A stretch of DNA of 17,303 bases from an uncultured Flavobacterium sp. GTDB lineage: Bacteria; Bacteroidota; Bacteroidia; Flavobacteriales; Flavobacteriaceae. The DNA lies in assembly GCA_946479395.1 (NCBI GenBank), contig CAMLFV010000034.1, positions 1 to 17,303 of the forward strand, in the 5' to 3' direction. The translations under genes and the position numbers were made by a program. This document shows positions 15,602 through 17,303 of the stretch, piece after piece; positions within the stretch are counted from its first letter, which is position 1; each line of letters starts with the position of its first letter. The notes beneath the pieces are model-generated. The model did not search any database. It was not told the DNA's origin and saw only the letters and a program-made list of their open reading frames with translations.

Positions 15602-16807
15602 TTAAGCTTTTGGTTTCTTCTTTTTATTGCGTCCGTACCAAATCATAAAACCGGTAACCGGTAAGCTGGCACACAGCAAACTTACAATAAAAGCAATGAT
15701 TTTGGTAGGCAAACCAAAGATCGATCCTACGTGAATATCGTAATTGGCATTGATCATTTTCTCGCCAAAATCTTTGTCTTCCGGGTTTCTGGTGTGAAGT
15801 AACTCGCCCGAGTTTTCATCGAAAATTAAATTGCTGTTTTTGTGGTACGAATACGAAAGATGTCTAACATAAACCTCAAAATTAGGATGTTCGTGATCGT
15901 CTATATGCTCGTGCCCCAAATCTAAAGCAAACATGTAAGCATCGGGATATAATTCTTCTACTGTTTTAGCAATTTTATCTAACGTAGTTTCGGTTCTTAA
16001 TTCTTCTGGAGCAGTGGTTTTTATGTGCGAAAAATCGGGATATTGGGTATTTCCACCCGAAAAAACTACATAAATCATTGCTTGAATAAAAAAGAAGGCA
16101 TAAAACAAACCGGTAATTGAAAAAATTAAGGCAAAAAACGATGTGTAAAAACCAATAATGTTGTGTAAATCGTAGTTTTTACGTTTCCAGCTTTTAATGT
16201 TTTTCCACTTAAACCAAAAGCGTTGTTTGCGGGCAGCCTTGTTTTTTGGCCACCATAAAATTATGCCCGAAATAAGCATGAACACAAAAATTAAAACCGG
16301 AATTCCCGTAACCCATTTTCCCCAATCTGAATTTAAAAGAAAACTCCAGTGCAGCATTTTTACAATATTAAAAAAGCCGTTTTTCTCGTCGTAAACTTGT
16401 AAAACTTTACCGCTGTACGGGTTTACATACGCTAATTTGTAAACAGGATATTCATCGAAATAATTCCAGGCGTGTTCGTTGCGTTCGTAATAATAAAACT
16501 GATACGATAACGCATGGTCTATAGGAATATTTACCCAGTGAATCGGGTATTTTTCAGGAACCTGCTGTTCCACTAAACGCTCTAACGTTTTAATGGTAAG
16601 CTTTTCCTTGTTTTGATAATTTGGTTCGTTGTGGTAAATGTATTCTTTACGCTGAATGCTTTCTATTTCGTCTTTAAAAACGTACAATGCACCAGTTATA
16701 GAAATGAAAAACACTATAGAACCAATAAGCAAGCCGAACCAAAGGTGCAGCTTGCCTATTAATTTTTTGAATTTGCTTTTTTGCTTTTTATCTTTCTTAT
16801 TTGTCAT
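15602..16807 (-). CDS. PepSY-associated inner-membrane protein (iron-uptake type)
   Basis: This 401-residue inner-membrane protein has four hydrophobic spans (about 23-44, 167-186, 217-247 and 370-391) in the PepSY_TM/PiuB-like arrangement. His residues sit at the membrane edges in recurring contexts: GKLHLWFG (His21), MLHWSF (His153), DLHNIIGFY (His215) and DIHVGSIFGLP (His359). Two periplasmic PepSY-like segments lie between spans 1-2 (with YVNPYSGKVL) and 3-4 (with LIFDENSGELL). Such proteins commonly accompany siderophore receptors and are proposed to reduce or release iron at the inner membrane. The periplasmic loop also has a His/Asp-rich patch (299-316; four His between 299 and 307, then His316) that could bind metal. 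The ATG overlaps the TonB receptor stop by one base (TAATG), so the genes are translationally coupled. The tail is strongly basic, as expected on the cytoplasmic side. Confidence 0.92.
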   Translation of the reverse strand: MTNKKDKKQKSKFKKLIGKLHLWFGLLIGSIVFFISITGALYVFKDEIESIQRKEYIYHNEPNYQNKEKLTIKTLERLVEQQVPEKYPIHWVNIPIDHALSYQFYYYERNEHAWNYFDEYPVYKLAYVNPYSGKVLQVYDEKNGFFNIVKMLHWSFLLNSDWGKWVTGIPVLIFVFMLISGIILWWPKNKAARKQRFWFKWKNIKSWKRKNYDLHNIIGFYTSFFALIFSITGLFYAFFFIQAMIYVVFSGGNTQYPDFSHIKTTAPEELRTETTLDKIAKTVEELYPDAYMFALDLGHEHIDDHEHPNFEVYVRHLSYSYHKNSNLIFDENSGELLHTRNPEDKDFGEKMINANYDIHVGSIFGLPTKIIAFIVSLLCASLPVTGFMIWYGRNKKKKPKA

Positions 16808-17303
16808 TAGAATTTATAGTTTAAACCTAACGAAATAGATCTTGCAAATTGTGGGTTGATGGTTGACCAACCTGTAAAATATTTTTCATTAGTAAGATTA
16901 TCAACTTTTAAAACAGCACTGTATTTTTCGGCATTGTAAGATAATGCTGCGTTAAAAACGGTGTAGCCCGGCAAAGCAAATGTGCCTATAGTTGATCTGT
17001 TAAGAGTAAGTAATTCACTCGCAGAATTGGCACCAAAACCTAATCCGAAATTTTTTAAAGCTCCTTGTTGAACCGTGTAATTTGCCCAAAAGTTAAATAA
17101 ATTTTCAGGACCAGCTTCTTCTGTACGCATGCCTACATAACCATCAGCGGGATTATCTTTAATTACAACATTTTCATTGTGGCTAAAACCTGCAATAATG
17201 GTTAAACCGTTAATAGGGCTTCCTAAAACACTAACTTCAAAACCTTTGCTTTCTACTTCGCCGGCTTGTGTAGCATCTACAATATTACCCATTACCTTGT
17301 TTT
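16807..17303 (-). CDS. TonB-dependent receptor, C-terminal fragment (siderophore type)
   Basis: The frame is open to the right edge (last complete codon 17299-17301), so the N-terminal signal, plug and most of the barrel are outside the window; about 164 residues are seen. The sequence fits the last strands of a siderophore TonB-dependent receptor: NKVMGN leading to G-E-V-E-S-K-G-F-E-V, GLTIIAGFSHNE, NFWANYTVQQG, LPGYTVFNAALSY, and the typical closing motif V-D-N-L-T-N-E-K-Y-F, with the protein ending in Phe as outer-membrane porins do. The Met at 17290-17292 is internal, not a start. The coupled PepSY gene downstream supports a role in iron-chelate uptake. The exact siderophore cannot be told from this end. 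Confidence 0.9.
   Translation of the reverse strand, partial: NKVMGNIVDATQAGEVESKGFEVSVLGSPINGLTIIAGFSHNENVVIKDNPADGYVGMRTEEAGPENLFNFWANYTVQQGALKNFGLGFGANSASELLTLNRSTIGTFALPGYTVFNAALSYNAEKYSAVLKVDNLTNEKYFTGWSTINPQFARSISLGLNYKF

Overview
The window looks like a chromosomal segment from a low-GC member of the Bacteroidota, most likely a Flavobacteriaceae species. The signs are paired CarboxypepD_reg/beta-barrel outer-membrane proteins, several lipoproteins (one with a flavobacterial-type acidic surface-export signal after the lipid Cys), TAnnTTTG-type -7 promoter elements, little visible Shine-Dalgarno sequence, and a vertebrate/Bacteroidota-style long urocanase. I see no phage, insertion sequence, CRISPR array, tRNA or rRNA. 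No intergenic stretch exceeds 300 bases; the longest is the 180-bp divergent region 4139-4318.

Layout from left to right. At 3-386 is the C-terminal end of an ABC-F type ATPase, which converges on a hypothetical lipoprotein (415-1362, minus) across a shared hairpin terminator. Next on the minus strand is a two-gene unit: a long-form urocanate hydratase carrying an N-terminal Cys-rich DUF5522-like domain (1970-4138), followed 6 bp later by a DUF4136 lipoprotein (1430-1963). A divergent region with a perfect A/T-flanked hairpin separates it from a 644-residue lipoprotein of unknown function (4319-6253, plus), predicted to be surface exposed.

A tight plus-strand operon spans 6370-9772. It holds a 108-residue HExxH membrane protein, a PLP-dependent ACC deaminase/D-cysteine desulfhydrase family enzyme, a GH73 glucosaminidase lipoprotein with LysM, and glutamate-1-semialdehyde aminomutase (hemL). 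The first two junctions are ATGA overlaps and the third is stop-to-start abutting. The operon ends at a bidirectional terminator shared with the minus-strand genes to the right.

The right part is all minus strand. Two tandem paralogous outer-membrane beta-barrel proteins (9822-12596 and 12709-15519) each have their own upstream region and terminator. To their right is an iron-uptake pair: the C-terminal end of a TonB-dependent siderophore-type receptor (16807 to the right edge) overlapping by one base a PepSY-domain inner-membrane protein (15602-16807). Together these suggest outer-membrane import of an iron chelate followed by handling at the inner membrane.

Most of the window is ordinary core and envelope content. 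The observations most worth checking are the DUF5522-urocanase fusion, the minimal HExxH protein leading the hemL operon, promoter elements only 4-5 nt upstream of start codons (possible leaderless mRNAs), and the large surface lipoprotein with an internal glycine-rich hydrophobic segment.
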